Notes: generated by a model not told the origin, from the letters alone. Counted from the first letter of the stretch, positions 17,051-25,580 are shown. The stretch is 57,894 nucleotides of DNA from Ohessyouella blattaphilus (GCF_024721265.1 NZ_JAMXOC010000021.1:1-57894), one strand, 5' to 3'. Program-made: numbers and translations.

Positions 17051-17312
17051 CGTGCAGCCGGGGCGTTAGCGGTGCCTTGTACCTGCAATCCGCTATAGCA
17101 GGGGTGATGTTACGCAGAGGGCTTGGTTTTGTAAAGCAGCCTTTGGTAAGTGGCGTTTATGACTTTGGTCTCACGCGACGGAAATCTATGAATCGTGTCA
17201 GGGTAGGAATACAGCAGCACTAAGTAGAACCTTCCGGGTGCCGTGAGGGTGCCGGGGTCCAGTCAACTGCCAAAGAAACGTTTATGAACTCATTTTCGAA
17301 GCGTAACGCACG
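17051..17312 (+). ncRNA. ffs: Signal recognition particle RNA, large bacterial type
   Basis: The RNA scaffolds Ffh and targets nascent membrane and secreted proteins to the translocon. About 262 bases fold as in the Bacillus scRNA. The ends pair (CGTGC at 17051 with GCACG at 17308). The 5' Alu-type domain is present (GCGGTGCCTTGTACCTGCAATCCGCTATAGCAGGG, here 17069-17103). The apical Ffh-binding loop reads GTCAGGGTAGGAA and ACAGCAGCACTAAG. A strong promoter precedes it and an intrinsic terminator follows. Ends are predicted to within a few bases. Confidence 0.95.
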
Positions 17313-17317
17313 AAAAA

Positions 17318-17347
17318 AAGACAACCTATGGTTGTCTTAATTTTTTG
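17318..17347. terminator. Bidirectional terminator shared by SRP RNA and tadA
   Basis: AAGACAACC (17318-17326) pairs with GGTTGTCTT (17330-17338). T-rich tails lie on both sides (AATTTTTT on the plus strand, TTTTTTT on the minus strand). The tadA stop codon (17326-17328) lies inside the hairpin. Confidence 0.85.
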
Positions 17348-17784
17348 AAAAATTTTTTCATCATCTCACTGCACTGCTCTCCGAGAACACCGGTTTCTAA
17401 TTCCACTTGATGATTAAACCGCTCTTCTTGCAGCAAATTAAAAATCGATCCGGCGCACCCCGCTTTCGGGTTCATCGCGCCCACTACCACCCGTTTCATC
17501 CGGGACTGGACAATCGCTCCCGCACACATCTGACAAGGCTCTAAGGTCACATACATGGTACAGTCATCCAGGCGCCAATCACCCACTTTTTTATTGGCTT
17601 TTCGAATGGCGCTTATCTCTGCATGGGCAAGGGCGCTTTTATCGGCCATCCGCCGGTTATACCCTCTAGCGATGATCTTATCATCTCTGACAATCACGCA
17701 GCCGATCGGCACATCTCCTAGCTTCTGGGCCTTCTCCGCTTGGGCCAGCGCCTTTTCCATATACTTTTCATCTAAGGTCTTCAT
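17326..17784 (-). CDS. tadA: tRNA(Arg) adenosine-34 deaminase
   Basis: TadA converts A34 of tRNA-Arg(ACG) to inosine so that it reads three codons. The 152 residues carry the zinc-site motifs HAE (with catalytic Glu, LAHAEISAI) and PCQMC (LEPCQMCAGA). It lies eight bases after dgt. The stop codon is embedded in the shared terminator hairpin. Confidence 0.95.
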   Translation of the reverse strand: MKTLDEKYMEKALAQAEKAQKLGDVPIGCVIVRDDKIIARGYNRRMADKSALAHAEISAIRKANKKVGDWRLDDCTMYVTLEPCQMCAGAIVQSRMKRVVVGAMNPKAGCAGSIFNLLQEERFNHQVELETGVLGEQCSEMMKKFFKKLRQP

Positions 17785-17792
17785 ACGCTCTC

Positions 17793-19199
17793 CTAAATTG
17801 TATCGATGGTAATTCCGTTTAAGTCCTGATACAGCTTCTTCGCGAAGCTATCGGTCATCCCACACACGTAATCCGTCACTAACAAAAGTCGCAAATATAA
17901 CTTCTCCTCAGAGCTCTTCCCCTGACCATGGTGATGATACGCCCTTTTATAGTTGCTGGAAATAAAGGTAATCATCCGCTTTTCAATAGCATTCATATGG
18001 ACGCCCGTATCGTATTTGACGGCAGCGGTTACAAAGCGCTCCATTAAAAAATCAATGATTACGGCCTCCGTCGCCTCCATACCGTAAATCGCCTGAGAAG
18101 TAAAGACTTCGTCATAGGCAATCCGGCCAAGCTCTGTCATAATCTTCCCGGCAAAAGACCCGGCAAAAAGATCCTCTTTATACGTTCCCGCCATAATCTC
18201 GTCGTAGTGCTGGGTAAAGTTCTCCGTAGCTATATTGATCAAATATCCCTGAAGGCGAATAATCCAGTTCTTAATCCCATACTCTTCTGGGTTTCCTAGT
18301 TTCTGCCCGGCACATCGCGTATATAGGTCTTTAAGAACACTCCCTGGGCGAAAATCCTGCTCACGTGCGCCCTCTTCTAAGGCTTCCATCTGCTCTAAGA
18401 TAAACCCATAGCTTAAAAAGCCTTTTACATACGCATCTTCAAGATCAGCCGTGCGATAGGCAATATCATCAGCCGCCTCGAGAATAAAGGTCAGAGGATG
18501 ACGATTATCAAAAGCTCCTGTACTGCTAGTAATATCTTTAAAAATCTCTTCATCGGCTAAGTAATAGCCTAGCTTTTTCGTCTTAATATCCCCGGAGTGC
18601 TCATCAATCGCTAGCGAAGACACCGGATACTTAACAATGGTATTAAGAAGCCCATAGGTCAGATTCATCCCGTACTCGTCAATTAGATAATGAAGCTTCG
18701 TTACTAGGCGAAAGGCCTGAGCATTCCCCTCGAAATGGTACAGATCCTCCTGCATCTGCGGTGATAAAAGCTTGGTTAAGGGCACGCCGTCTAGCTCTAA
18801 CTCACTTAAGTGCTCCGTAAACCACTCTCTAATCGCCGTCTCACCAAAATGGCCAAAGGGCGGGTTACCGATATCATGAATCAGTCCCGCGCACTCTAAA
18901 ATACTGCAAATATCATCTCGTTGCCGAATGGTAAGGCTCTCACCGATATTTTGTCCTAATGACTTAGCAAAAGAGGCTACCTCTAACGAGTGCGTCAGCC
19001 TGGTTCTGACAAAATCACTACGGTCTAGCGGAAAGACCTGAGCCTTGTCTTGTAGACGCCGAAAAGAAGCACTGCCGATAATGCGGTGATAGTCCTTTTC
19101 AAACTCACTGCGCAAATCCTTCAGTCCTTCTTTTCCCTTCTTCTTCGCAGAACTACGTCTGCGCTTATCACATAATAACTCTTCCCATTTCAAGAGCAT
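17793..19199 (-). CDS. dgt: Deoxyguanosinetriphosphate triphosphohydrolase
   Basis: The enzyme removes tripolyphosphate from dGTP (and often other dNTPs), controlling nucleotide pools. The 468 residues have the HD-domain signature: RLTHSLEVA near residue 67, then the metal-binding HDIGNPPFGHFGE near 110 and the later DIAYRTAD. The length fits the long dGTPase type of Bacillota. Some relatives act in phage defence; nothing in the neighbourhood points to that here. Confidence 0.93.
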   Translation of the reverse strand: MLLKWEELLCDKRRRSSAKKKGKEGLKDLRSEFEKDYHRIIGSASFRRLQDKAQVFPLDRSDFVRTRLTHSLEVASFAKSLGQNIGESLTIRQRDDICSILECAGLIHDIGNPPFGHFGETAIREWFTEHLSELELDGVPLTKLLSPQMQEDLYHFEGNAQAFRLVTKLHYLIDEYGMNLTYGLLNTIVKYPVSSLAIDEHSGDIKTKKLGYYLADEEIFKDITSSTGAFDNRHPLTFILEAADDIAYRTADLEDAYVKGFLSYGFILEQMEALEEGAREQDFRPGSVLKDLYTRCAGQKLGNPEEYGIKNWIIRLQGYLINIATENFTQHYDEIMAGTYKEDLFAGSFAGKIMTELGRIAYDEVFTSQAIYGMEATEAVIIDFLMERFVTAAVKYDTGVHMNAIEKRMITFISSNYKRAYHHHGQGKSSEEKLYLRLLLVTDYVCGMTDSFAKKLYQDLNGITIDTI

Positions 19200-19223
19200 T
19201 CATCCTTTCCCTTAAACCTATCC

Positions 19224-20192
19224 TTAATCTAGATACGTAGGTTCTTTATACTTGTGTCCCAGCAGCACCTTCTGGCGCTCCTGATAGCCTAAGAATGCCC
19301 ATTCTGTCATCTCCGTCCAGTTGTGAATCTGGCGATCATACACTTGCACATAGCCTACCTTAGTCGGATGCATGCGCACACTGTTGGTCTCGTACTCAAG
19401 GCCAGTATACGGATTAATCTCTGGCTCCCCAATGATAACTTCTTCCTCTGGTTCACTCTCCTCTGCCACACGAGCGGGAGTCTCTTCCATCACCTCGGTG
19501 CTTTCTTCTTCCTCAGTGATAACCTCTTCCTCAGCCACTTCTTCCTCGGCTACTTCTTCCTCATCGATTGTCAGCTCGTAAGCTGCCTCCACATCCTTTA
19601 CTTCCTTCTTAGAGAAACGGGAAAGCAGACCGCCAAAGAGCCCCTTCTTTGGTTGCTCCTCTTCAGCTTTCGCTTCATCACTAGCTTCCGCAACTCCATT
19701 TAAAGACTCATTCAATAAACTTTCAATCTCCTCAGGGCTCATCTTAAGCTCTGGCTCTACTGCCGGTTCCGGTGTTGGTTCCGGTGTTGGTTCCGGTATT
19801 GATTCCGGTACTGGTTCGGCCACCACTTCTTTCTTTTGTTCTTCTTTCCTCTGTTCTTCTTTCTTCGCTTGCACTTTAGCCGCCGCTTCATCTACCGCCG
19901 CATTTAGCTTAGCTAACTCCCCAACGGTGATTTCGTCAACTTTTTTATTAACAGGAGCCGCAACTTCCTCTTCTTCTCCTAAAATATCTAAAGCAAATGA
20001 ACACCCCAAAATATCGGCGATCATTCGCATATCCTTTTCCTGAAAATTATCTCTACCGAGGCGCTGTGTTAAGTTTTGTCTGGACATCGGTTTACCAGTT
20101 TTTTCCTCGATAATCTCCGCCAGGCGCTTAATCGTCATTCCTCGTCTTTTCAAAATAATCTTCACTTGTTCTGCAAACGTTAAACTACTCAT
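19224..20192 (-). CDS. HTH protein with long acidic, proline-rich middle
   Basis: The 322 residues begin with an Xre-like helix-turn-helix (about 1-72, IKRLAEIIEEKTGKPMSRQNLTQRLGR). A low-complexity linker follows (PEPTPEPTPEP and runs of EEEVAEEEVA, about 95-260). It closes with a conserved-looking C-terminal segment (INPYTGLEYETNSVRMHPTKV onward). No membrane segment is seen. The layout suggests a DNA-binding head tethered by a flexible acidic arm to a short functional tail. I do not recognise the family. It has AGGAGG before the ATG and follows the glycoside hydrolase. Confidence 0.75.
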   Translation of the reverse strand: MSSLTFAEQVKIILKRRGMTIKRLAEIIEEKTGKPMSRQNLTQRLGRDNFQEKDMRMIADILGCSFALDILGEEEEVAAPVNKKVDEITVGELAKLNAAVDEAAAKVQAKKEEQRKEEQKKEVVAEPVPESIPEPTPEPTPEPAVEPELKMSPEEIESLLNESLNGVAEASDEAKAEEEQPKKGLFGGLLSRFSKKEVKDVEAAYELTIDEEEVAEEEVAEEEVITEEEESTEVMEETPARVAEESEPEEEVIIGEPEINPYTGLEYETNSVRMHPTKVGYVQVYDRQIHNWTEMTEWAFLGYQERQKVLLGHKYKEPTYLD

Positions 20193-20230
20193 ACTCCAAC
20201 CTCCTCTTAATTAATGTAAATTGTAACAAA

Positions 20231-21982
20231 TTAGTTTCTCAAGGTCAAACCTTGATTCATCTTCCGCACCGTCTCTTTGTCCATCTTAAGAAGCTTCCGA
20301 TCATACGTCAAAAGTCCATTTACTTCCTCTTCGATATCCGATAACTGGGTATAAATAGTCGCCGATAATCCTCGCTCTATATTCGGAAAAATCTGGGTCC
20401 GGTGGAGCTTCTCATACCCGGCTGAGAGCTTCTTCTCATCGTTAAAAATCCGATATCCATACACCTTCTCACAGTACCTATGCCCCGGAATCGATAGGGA
20501 AAAACCGCCATACTCGGAAAGCGCTACTACTCTCTCCGGCTCGGCCTCTATCTTAAGGGGCAAAAAGTAATTGTGATGGCTACGAATATCGCCACACCCC
20601 TGATCAAACCACCCACTGGCCGTATCGTAAAGCCGGCTGCCATCAAGAGCCGCTACCCGCTTTGTTACCTTATAGCCTGCGAACTGTCCCCAGCCCTCGT
20701 TGAAAATCGACCAAACTACAATACTCGGGTAATTATAGAGCTGATTAATCGTCTCCTTTGCTTCTTTCAAAAACCACAGCTTGCTTAAAGGCTTCCCTCT
20801 ACCGGTTAGCCACCGAAAATTATCCTTTTTCTTAATCTTAAACCATTCCATCAGCGTCGCCGCGTACGTCACAAACCAAGGCTTAAAGTGGTCACCGCCG
20901 CTAACCATATCCTGCCAAACCAGCATTCCTAAGCGGTCGCAGTGATAATAAAACCGCGCTGATTCCACCTTCGCATGCTTCCTGATCATATTAAAGCCTA
21001 GGTCCTTCATCTGCTGGATATCGTAAATCAAAGCCGCGTCCGCCATAGGTGTCATCAAGCTCTCCGGCCAGTAACCTTGATCAATGACCCCTTTTTGAAA
21101 ATAAGGCTCATTGTTTAAGAATAGTCTGGGAATGCCCCTTTCATCTTTGGCTACGCTGATTTTGCGCAGGCCAAAGTAACTGGTAATAACATCCTTGCCC
21201 ATCTCCACCTTAAACTCATAAAGATAAGGTTCTTCCGGTGACCAGCTGCGCTTCTCCTGAAGCTTGATCACCAGGCGCTCATTGCTCTCCCCAAGGATAA
21301 AAGGAACCGCCAGGGCTTCTTCATTGGCAAAGCTTACCTTTAGGCGCTCTCTAACATCGCTCACCACCTCAAGGGACACCGCGCCCTCATCGTAAAGAGG
21401 CGTTACCTTCAACTTTTTCACGTAATTTTTGGGCACCGCTTCTAACCAGACGCTCTGCCAGATACCGGACTGAGCCGTATAGAACATGCCCTTTCTCTTA
21501 ATACTTTGCTTACCGCTAGCAAAGAAGCTATCTTCTCCTAAATCTAATGTCTTAACAATCAGCTCGTTGTCTGCATCCTGCTTTAGCTGATCGGTAATCT
21601 CACAGGTAAAAGACCCATAGCCTCCCAGATGGCTGCCCACTAGCTGGTTATTCAGGTAGACCTTTGCTAGCTGATCTACTGCACCAAAATGCAGAAGGTA
21701 GCGCTTATTCTCTTCTTCTACATCCAACTTAAGAAACCGGCGATACCACAAAAACTGCCCGGCCTTTGGTGCCCTTTTTGCCTCCGATAGAGACGCTTCC
21801 GGCGAAAAAGGTACCAGAATCCGTCCTGAATAGTGCCCTGGCTTCTTATCTGCCTCTGTAATCTCATAATCCCAATAACCATTTAGATTTAAGTAGCTGT
21901 CCCGACAAAGCCCTGGTCTAGGGTACTCGGGCAGTACATGCTCCTTATCTAGATTCTTTCCCCAAGTGGTCATTAAGTCCAT
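20231..21982 (-). CDS. Glycoside hydrolase family 2 protein (beta-galactosidase/glucuronidase-like)
   Basis: The 583 residues show the family 2 order: sugar-binding jelly roll (about 25-170, NLNGYWDYEI through VYLNNQLVGSHLGGYGSF), a beta sandwich (170-265) and the TIM barrel. The acid/base Glu is in SIFNEGWGQF near residue 427, and the likely nucleophile is the Glu in LSEYGGF near 492. No signal peptide is present, so it acts in the cytoplasm on imported glycosides. No transporter or sugar regulator is nearby, so the substrate cannot be inferred. At 583 residues it is close to the beta-glucuronidase length. Confidence 0.9.
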   Translation of the reverse strand: MDLMTTWGKNLDKEHVLPEYPRPGLCRDSYLNLNGYWDYEITEADKKPGHYSGRILVPFSPEASLSEAKRAPKAGQFLWYRRFLKLDVEEENKRYLLHFGAVDQLAKVYLNNQLVGSHLGGYGSFTCEITDQLKQDADNELIVKTLDLGEDSFFASGKQSIKRKGMFYTAQSGIWQSVWLEAVPKNYVKKLKVTPLYDEGAVSLEVVSDVRERLKVSFANEEALAVPFILGESNERLVIKLQEKRSWSPEEPYLYEFKVEMGKDVITSYFGLRKISVAKDERGIPRLFLNNEPYFQKGVIDQGYWPESLMTPMADAALIYDIQQMKDLGFNMIRKHAKVESARFYYHCDRLGMLVWQDMVSGGDHFKPWFVTYAATLMEWFKIKKKDNFRWLTGRGKPLSKLWFLKEAKETINQLYNYPSIVVWSIFNEGWGQFAGYKVTKRVAALDGSRLYDTASGWFDQGCGDIRSHHNYFLPLKIEAEPERVVALSEYGGFSLSIPGHRYCEKVYGYRIFNDEKKLSAGYEKLHRTQIFPNIERGLSATIYTQLSDIEEEVNGLLTYDRKLLKMDKETVRKMNQGLTLRN

Positions 21983-21999
21983 TTTTGTCTGCCTCTCCT

Positions 22000-22605
22000 T
22001 TACATCAACATTTGCTCTAAGCTATCCTTAATCCGCTCCCCTAGTCCACAGGTGGCACAAAGGGCTTCGTCGCTAACCCTAAACTCTCGAAATTCGTATT
22101 CCCCAGCATAAGCTTCTGGCTGAATATTTAAATACGGCTTATTCTTCTCATTGAACAGGATTTCAAAGGTCTGCGTCCCCAGATTGGTTCCAAGACGGGT
22201 GGCTTTCATGTAGCTTTCTTTTAGGACCCACAGTCTGAAGAACCGGTAAAGACGTGCTTCCTCGCTTTCTCCAGCAAACACAAAGGCGCACTCCTTTTCC
22301 GTAAAATAGCGCTTCGCCAGACTCATAGGCACCGGCCTAATGTGCTCCACATCACAGCCTACTATCGTCTCTGCTTCCTTACCGATAGCGCAAAGGACGT
22401 AATTTCCTGAGTGGGATAGGTTAAAATTTCCGCCCGTATTGACTTTTTGATACAAGGCATAAGCCCCTATGCTCTGAGCTTTCTTAAGGGTTGGCTTAAT
22501 CGCATTCGCTTTGCTTTTCCGAAATTCCGGCATCATCTGATAGTAGGTCTCATAGGTTTCATTATTTAAAAGCACACGAATATCTGCTACGTATGTTTGA
22601 ATCAC
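22000..22605 (-). CDS. 4'-phosphopantetheinyl transferase (Sfp type)
   Basis: The enzyme attaches phosphopantetheine from CoA to carrier proteins of fatty acid, polyketide or peptide synthesis. The 201 residues hold the magnesium/CoA motifs: SHSGNYV, GCDVEHIRP, and FRLWVLKESYMKATRLG. The frame is open to 22641, but a GTG at 22605 is favoured because AGAGGTGG lies just upstream and VIQTYVADIRVL aligns with usual starts. No carrier-protein synthase is in the window. The Sfp-type fold suggests a broad or secondary-metabolism role, but it could serve acyl carrier protein. Confidence 0.88.
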   Translation of the reverse strand: MIQTYVADIRVLLNNETYETYYQMMPEFRKSKANAIKPTLKKAQSIGAYALYQKVNTGGNFNLSHSGNYVLCAIGKEAETIVGCDVEHIRPVPMSLAKRYFTEKECAFVFAGESEEARLYRFFRLWVLKESYMKATRLGTNLGTQTFEILFNEKNKPYLNIQPEAYAGEYEFREFRVSDEALCATCGLGERIKDSLEQMLM

Positions 22606-22691
22606 CAAACCACCTCTCTCTCTTTGTGATAAGTTTAGCATATTTTCGCTAATTGTGATATCTTAGAAAGAAAAAAGGAGTTTTATGAGAA

Positions 22692-23321
22692 ATGATAGAT
22701 GGAATTATCTTTGATTTAGATGGCACACTTTGGGATTCGACTGGGGTTTGTGCAAAGGCTTGGAACCACGCCGTAGAAAAAGCCACCGGAAAGAACCCAG
22801 GATTTACTGCCGCTACCCTAAAAGCCCAGTTTGGCAAGTTAGTGCCGGTAATTGCTGCTAACCTCTTCCCTGAGGAAAGTACTAAGCGCCAGCTTGAGCT
22901 GATGGACCTCTGTGTGGAAGAAGAGCACCGCCAATTAAGGCTTACTCCTGGCACCTTATACCCTGAGCTTGAAGACACCTTAAAGACTCTACAGGAAAAG
23001 TATCCCCTTTTTATCGTCAGTAACTCCCAAGCAGGCTACATTGAGCTTTTTTTAGAGGACTTCGACTTTCATCACTACTTTAAAGATCACCTCTGCGCCG
23101 GTGATACCAACCTACCAAAGAATGAAAACATCACCATTATAAAAGAAAAGCACCATCTCGAAGCTTGTGTCTACGTTGGTGACACAAACGGCGATCATGA
23201 TGCTTCGCTCAAGTCAGGTACCCCTTTCATTCACGCCGCCTACGGCTTTGAAGAAGTAGCAAACCCAGACGGGGTAATCAAGTCCTTTTCCGACCTCCTG
23301 ACAGTCGTTGAAAAATTTTAA
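22692..23321 (+). CDS. HAD-superfamily phosphatase (phosphoglycolate phosphatase-like)
   Basis: The 209 residues carry the HAD motifs: DLDGT with the nucleophilic Asp (IIFDLDGTLWD, residues 7-13), VSNS as motif II, and VYVGDTNGDHDAS with the metal-binding aspartates. A helical cap domain sits between motif I and II (about 15-85). Substrate is a small phosphate ester that cannot be named. The AAGGAG site is 11 bases from this ATG and better placed for a 9-codon frame starting at 22685, which overlaps the start. Confidence 0.9.
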   Translation: MIDGIIFDLDGTLWDSTGVCAKAWNHAVEKATGKNPGFTAATLKAQFGKLVPVIAANLFPEESTKRQLELMDLCVEEEHRQLRLTPGTLYPELEDTLKTLQEKYPLFIVSNSQAGYIELFLEDFDFHHYFKDHLCAGDTNLPKNENITIIKEKHHLEACVYVGDTNGDHDASLKSGTPFIHAAYGFEEVANPDGVIKSFSDLLTVVEKF

Positions 23322-23332
23322 CTCTTTTAGTT

Positions 23333-24115
23333 TTAGCCTAAAGCGATATCGAGAATCATCATAATGGCAAAGCCCACGGCAAAACCGATGGTTCCGATAT
23401 TGCTGTGCTCTCCGAGACTGGCTTCCGGAATCAGCTCCTCTACCACCACGTACAGCATAGCCCCGGCGGCAAAAGCCAAAAGATACGGTAAAATCGGGGT
23501 GATTATACTCGTTAAAAGAATGGTAATCACTGCCGCTACCGGCTCTACTGCACCTGAACCAGCGCCGTAGAGAAAGGCCTTCCCCTTGCTCATCTTATTA
23601 TCACTTCTAAGTGGCATCGAAATAATCGCCCCCTCAGGAAAGTTCTGAATCGCAATTCCAATACTAAGGGCTAGCGCCCCAGCCATGGACATCTGAGAAT
23701 GCCCGTAAATCGCCGCTGCGTACACCACTCCAATTGCCATTCCCTCAGGAATATTATGAAGGGTCACCGCTAGTACTAGCATGGTGTTCTTATTCAGCCT
23801 CTTCTTGGGCTGATGCCCTTCTGGCACCGTCGCCCCGTTATGCAAATGAGGAATCACCTCATCTAAAAGTAGCAAAAATGCAAAGCCTAAGAGCAGTCCT
23901 ACCGCCGCCGGTACAAAGGCAAACTTACCCATGTCCTCTGACATATCCATCGCCGGAATCAGCAGCGACCATACCGAAGCTGCTACCATGACTCCAGAGG
24001 CAAAGCCCAGTAGAGCTTTCTGTACCCGGGGATTAATCTGATCCTTTAGGAAAAACACTAGGGCAGCGCCTAAAGTCGTCCCCAGAAACGGAATTAACAA
24101 ACCTATACCTACCAT
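23333..24115 (-). CDS. ZIP family metal transporter
   Basis: The 260 residues form about eight membrane helices with a His-containing cytoplasmic loop (HLHNGATVPEGH). The two metal-site helices carry HNIPEGMAIG and NFPEGAIIS. ZIP proteins bring zinc or other divalent metals into the cytoplasm. The start at 24115 is chosen over the open frame to 24178 because AGGAGG lies directly upstream and MVGIGLLIPFLGTTLGAALVF matches the family start. It converges on the HAD gene with an 11-base gap. Confidence 0.93.
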   Translation of the reverse strand: MVGIGLLIPFLGTTLGAALVFFLKDQINPRVQKALLGFASGVMVAASVWSLLIPAMDMSEDMGKFAFVPAAVGLLLGFAFLLLLDEVIPHLHNGATVPEGHQPKKRLNKNTMLVLAVTLHNIPEGMAIGVVYAAAIYGHSQMSMAGALALSIGIAIQNFPEGAIISMPLRSDNKMSKGKAFLYGAGSGAVEPVAAVITILLTSIITPILPYLLAFAAGAMLYVVVEELIPEASLGEHSNIGTIGFAVGFAIMMILDIALG

Positions 24116-24158
24116 TTTCGTCCTCCTTGATGTTAGAATTCTCCTTAGTAGTATACCA

Positions 24159-24193
24159 TAAAAAACAGGCGCAGCCACCTAGGTAGCTACGCC
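24159..24193 (-). terminator. Intrinsic terminator after dapA
   Basis: A 12-bp stem with two wobble pairs (24168-24179 with 24182-24193) is followed on the minus strand by TGTTTTTT, 12 bases after the dapA stop. Confidence 0.88.
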
Positions 24194-24204
24194 CAAATTC
24201 TTTT

Positions 24205-25089
24205 TTATAACAGACCCATATCGGCCATAACCGCCTTTAGTCTTTCTTGATTCTGTGGCTCCATCTCCGTTAGTGGTAGACGCGGTGGTCCTGCCTGGAA
24301 GCCTTGTAAGTTAAGCCCCGCTTTTACCGGAATCGGATTCACTTCACAGAAGAGAGCGCCGCATAGCGGAATACAGTCAAGCTGTAATTTCGTCGCCTTC
24401 GCCACATCGCCTGCTAAGTAGCTAGCTACCATGTCGTGCATAAATGTAGGAGCGATATTAGAAACTACAGAGATAACCCCTGAGCCGCCAAGGGATAAGA
24501 GGGGTACAACGATATCGTCATTACCAGAATACAGATCGATCTTTCCCTCTGTCAAATGCATCAGCTCAGCCGCCTGCCCAACATTTCCTGACGCTTCTTT
24601 CATGCCCACGATATTATCAATATCGTTAAAGAGACGTGCTGTCGTCGCCGGTAACATATTACATCCGGTTCTTCCCGGTACATTATAGAGAATAATAGGA
24701 ATGCTAACTGCCTCCGCAATCACTCGGAAATGCTCATACAAACCATTCTGGGTGGCCTTATTGTAATAAGGGGTAACCACCAAAAGACCGTCGGAGCCAA
24801 CTCGCTCAGCCTCTTTTGATAGGTAAATCGCCTCGCTAGTGGAGTTAGAACCAGTACCAGCAATAACTGGCACCCTTCCCGCTACCTTCTCCACACAATA
24901 GCGAATCGTCTCGATATGTTCCTCGTGACTCATCGTTGAGGACTCTCCTGTGGTTCCGCAGATAATGATAGAATCCGTCTTTCCCGCGATTTGATCCTCA
25001 ATCAACTCCCCAAGTTTCTCAAAATTGATACTTCTGTCTTCGTTCATAGGTGTAACAATAGCTACTCCGGCACCTTTAAAAATCGCCAT
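24205..25089 (-). CDS. dapA: 4-hydroxy-tetrahydrodipicolinate synthase
   Basis: DapA condenses pyruvate with aspartate semialdehyde, the first step specific to lysine and diaminopimelate. The 294 residues form the usual barrel with the GTTGESSTMSHEEH loop, Tyr in ILYNVPGRTGCN and the Schiff-base Lys in GMKEASGN. AAGGAGG precedes the ATG. A lysine riboswitch with terminator lies about 270-430 bases upstream on the same strand, so expression should fall when lysine is plentiful. It is the only lysine gene in the window. Confidence 0.96.
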   Translation of the reverse strand: MAIFKGAGVAIVTPMNEDRSINFEKLGELIEDQIAGKTDSIIICGTTGESSTMSHEEHIETIRYCVEKVAGRVPVIAGTGSNSTSEAIYLSKEAERVGSDGLLVVTPYYNKATQNGLYEHFRVIAEAVSIPIILYNVPGRTGCNMLPATTARLFNDIDNIVGMKEASGNVGQAAELMHLTEGKIDLYSGNDDIVVPLLSLGGSGVISVVSNIAPTFMHDMVASYLAGDVAKATKLQLDCIPLCGALFCEVNPIPVKAGLNLQGFQAGPPRLPLTEMEPQNQERLKAVMADMGLL

Positions 25090-25124
25090 AATATGACCTC
25101 CTTCTTGAAATAGATAGCATCCCT

Positions 25125-25297
25125 AGCGTACACGCTTGCGTGGCTCGTTGCTAACGCGAAGTGATTTTTCATTGGCTAGAAAGTCCTTTAGACTTTTCTA
25201 GCCAATACCGAAGGCGTTGCGCTTTACGCGACCGCCTCGGTTCGCGAGCAGTCGCCACATAAGCGTACACGCTTGCGTGGCTCGTTGCTAACGCGAA
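25125..25297. repeat. Hairpin cluster with a 36-bp direct repeat in the dapA leader
   Basis: An identical 36-bp sequence (start AGCGTACACGCTTGCGTGGC) occurs at 25125-25160 and 25262-25297. Between the copies lie two hairpins: ATTGGCTAGAAAGTC with its mirror (25171-25206) and ACCGA..TCGGT (25206-25241). The second copy is also the right half of a nested hairpin at 25241-25297 (TTCGCG/CGCGAA, AGCA/TGCT, GCCAC/GTGGC, AAGCGT/ACGCTT). The first copy lacks the left half. No protein is encoded. It resembles a REP/BIME-like or small non-autonomous mobile repeat inserted between riboswitch and gene. Confidence 0.75.
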
Positions 25298-25331
25298 AAA
25301 AAGCAGATACATGATACACGTGTCCTGCTTT
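25296..25331 (-). terminator. Terminator of the lysine riboswitch
   Basis: On the minus strand AAAGCAG...CTGCTTT encloses a wobble-rich inner stem (25300-25331) and is followed by TTTTTTT. It is 25 bases downstream of the aptamer, as expected for transcription attenuation. Confidence 0.82.
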
Positions 25332-25356
25332 CAAATATACTTTACCAATATATTAT

Positions 25357-25515
25357 GATAGCACTCCACCTTGCGATGACAGTCGCAGCATTCTTCACGC
25401 TGCGCCCAGGACAACTATGCCAGGTCATAATCTCCTTCGGCACCCTTCCCTTTCAAAAAGCTTCATCTGTCCCCGGACATCCACATTTCTACTGATTAAA
25501 GGTGCAACCTCTATC
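25357..25515 (-). ncRNA. Lysine riboswitch (L-box) controlling dapA
   Basis: The minus strand reads GATAGAGGTTGC, then AGTAG, GGGAAGGGTGCCGAAGG, CTGGGCGCAGC, GACTGTCATCGC and GGTGGAGTGCTATC, which is the conserved order of the five-helix lysine aptamer. P1 pairs GATAG (25511-25515) with CTATC (25357-25361). Lysine binding should allow the downstream terminator to form and shut off dapA. Confidence 0.93.
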
Positions 25516-25543
25516 TAAATTTCTATTCTGATTTATTTTCTCT

Positions 25544-25572
25544 ATGTTAACACGCAAACTGGCCTTAGTCAA
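25544..25572 (-). promoter_or_regulatory. Predicted promoter of the lysine riboswitch-dapA transcript
   Basis: The minus strand reads TTGACT (25567-25572), 17 bp and TAACAT (25544-25549), about 28 bases upstream of the aptamer. Confidence 0.55.
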
Positions 25573-25580
25573 ATGCTTAA

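Noticed and set aside
17793-19199. dGTPase as part of a phage-defence island
   Set aside because: Neighbours are tadA, SRP RNA and other housekeeping-type genes, so a nucleotide-pool role is the simpler reading.
25090-25580. T-box leader in front of dapA
   Set aside because: No AGGGTGGNACCGCG sequence is present; the conserved blocks match the lysine riboswitch instead.
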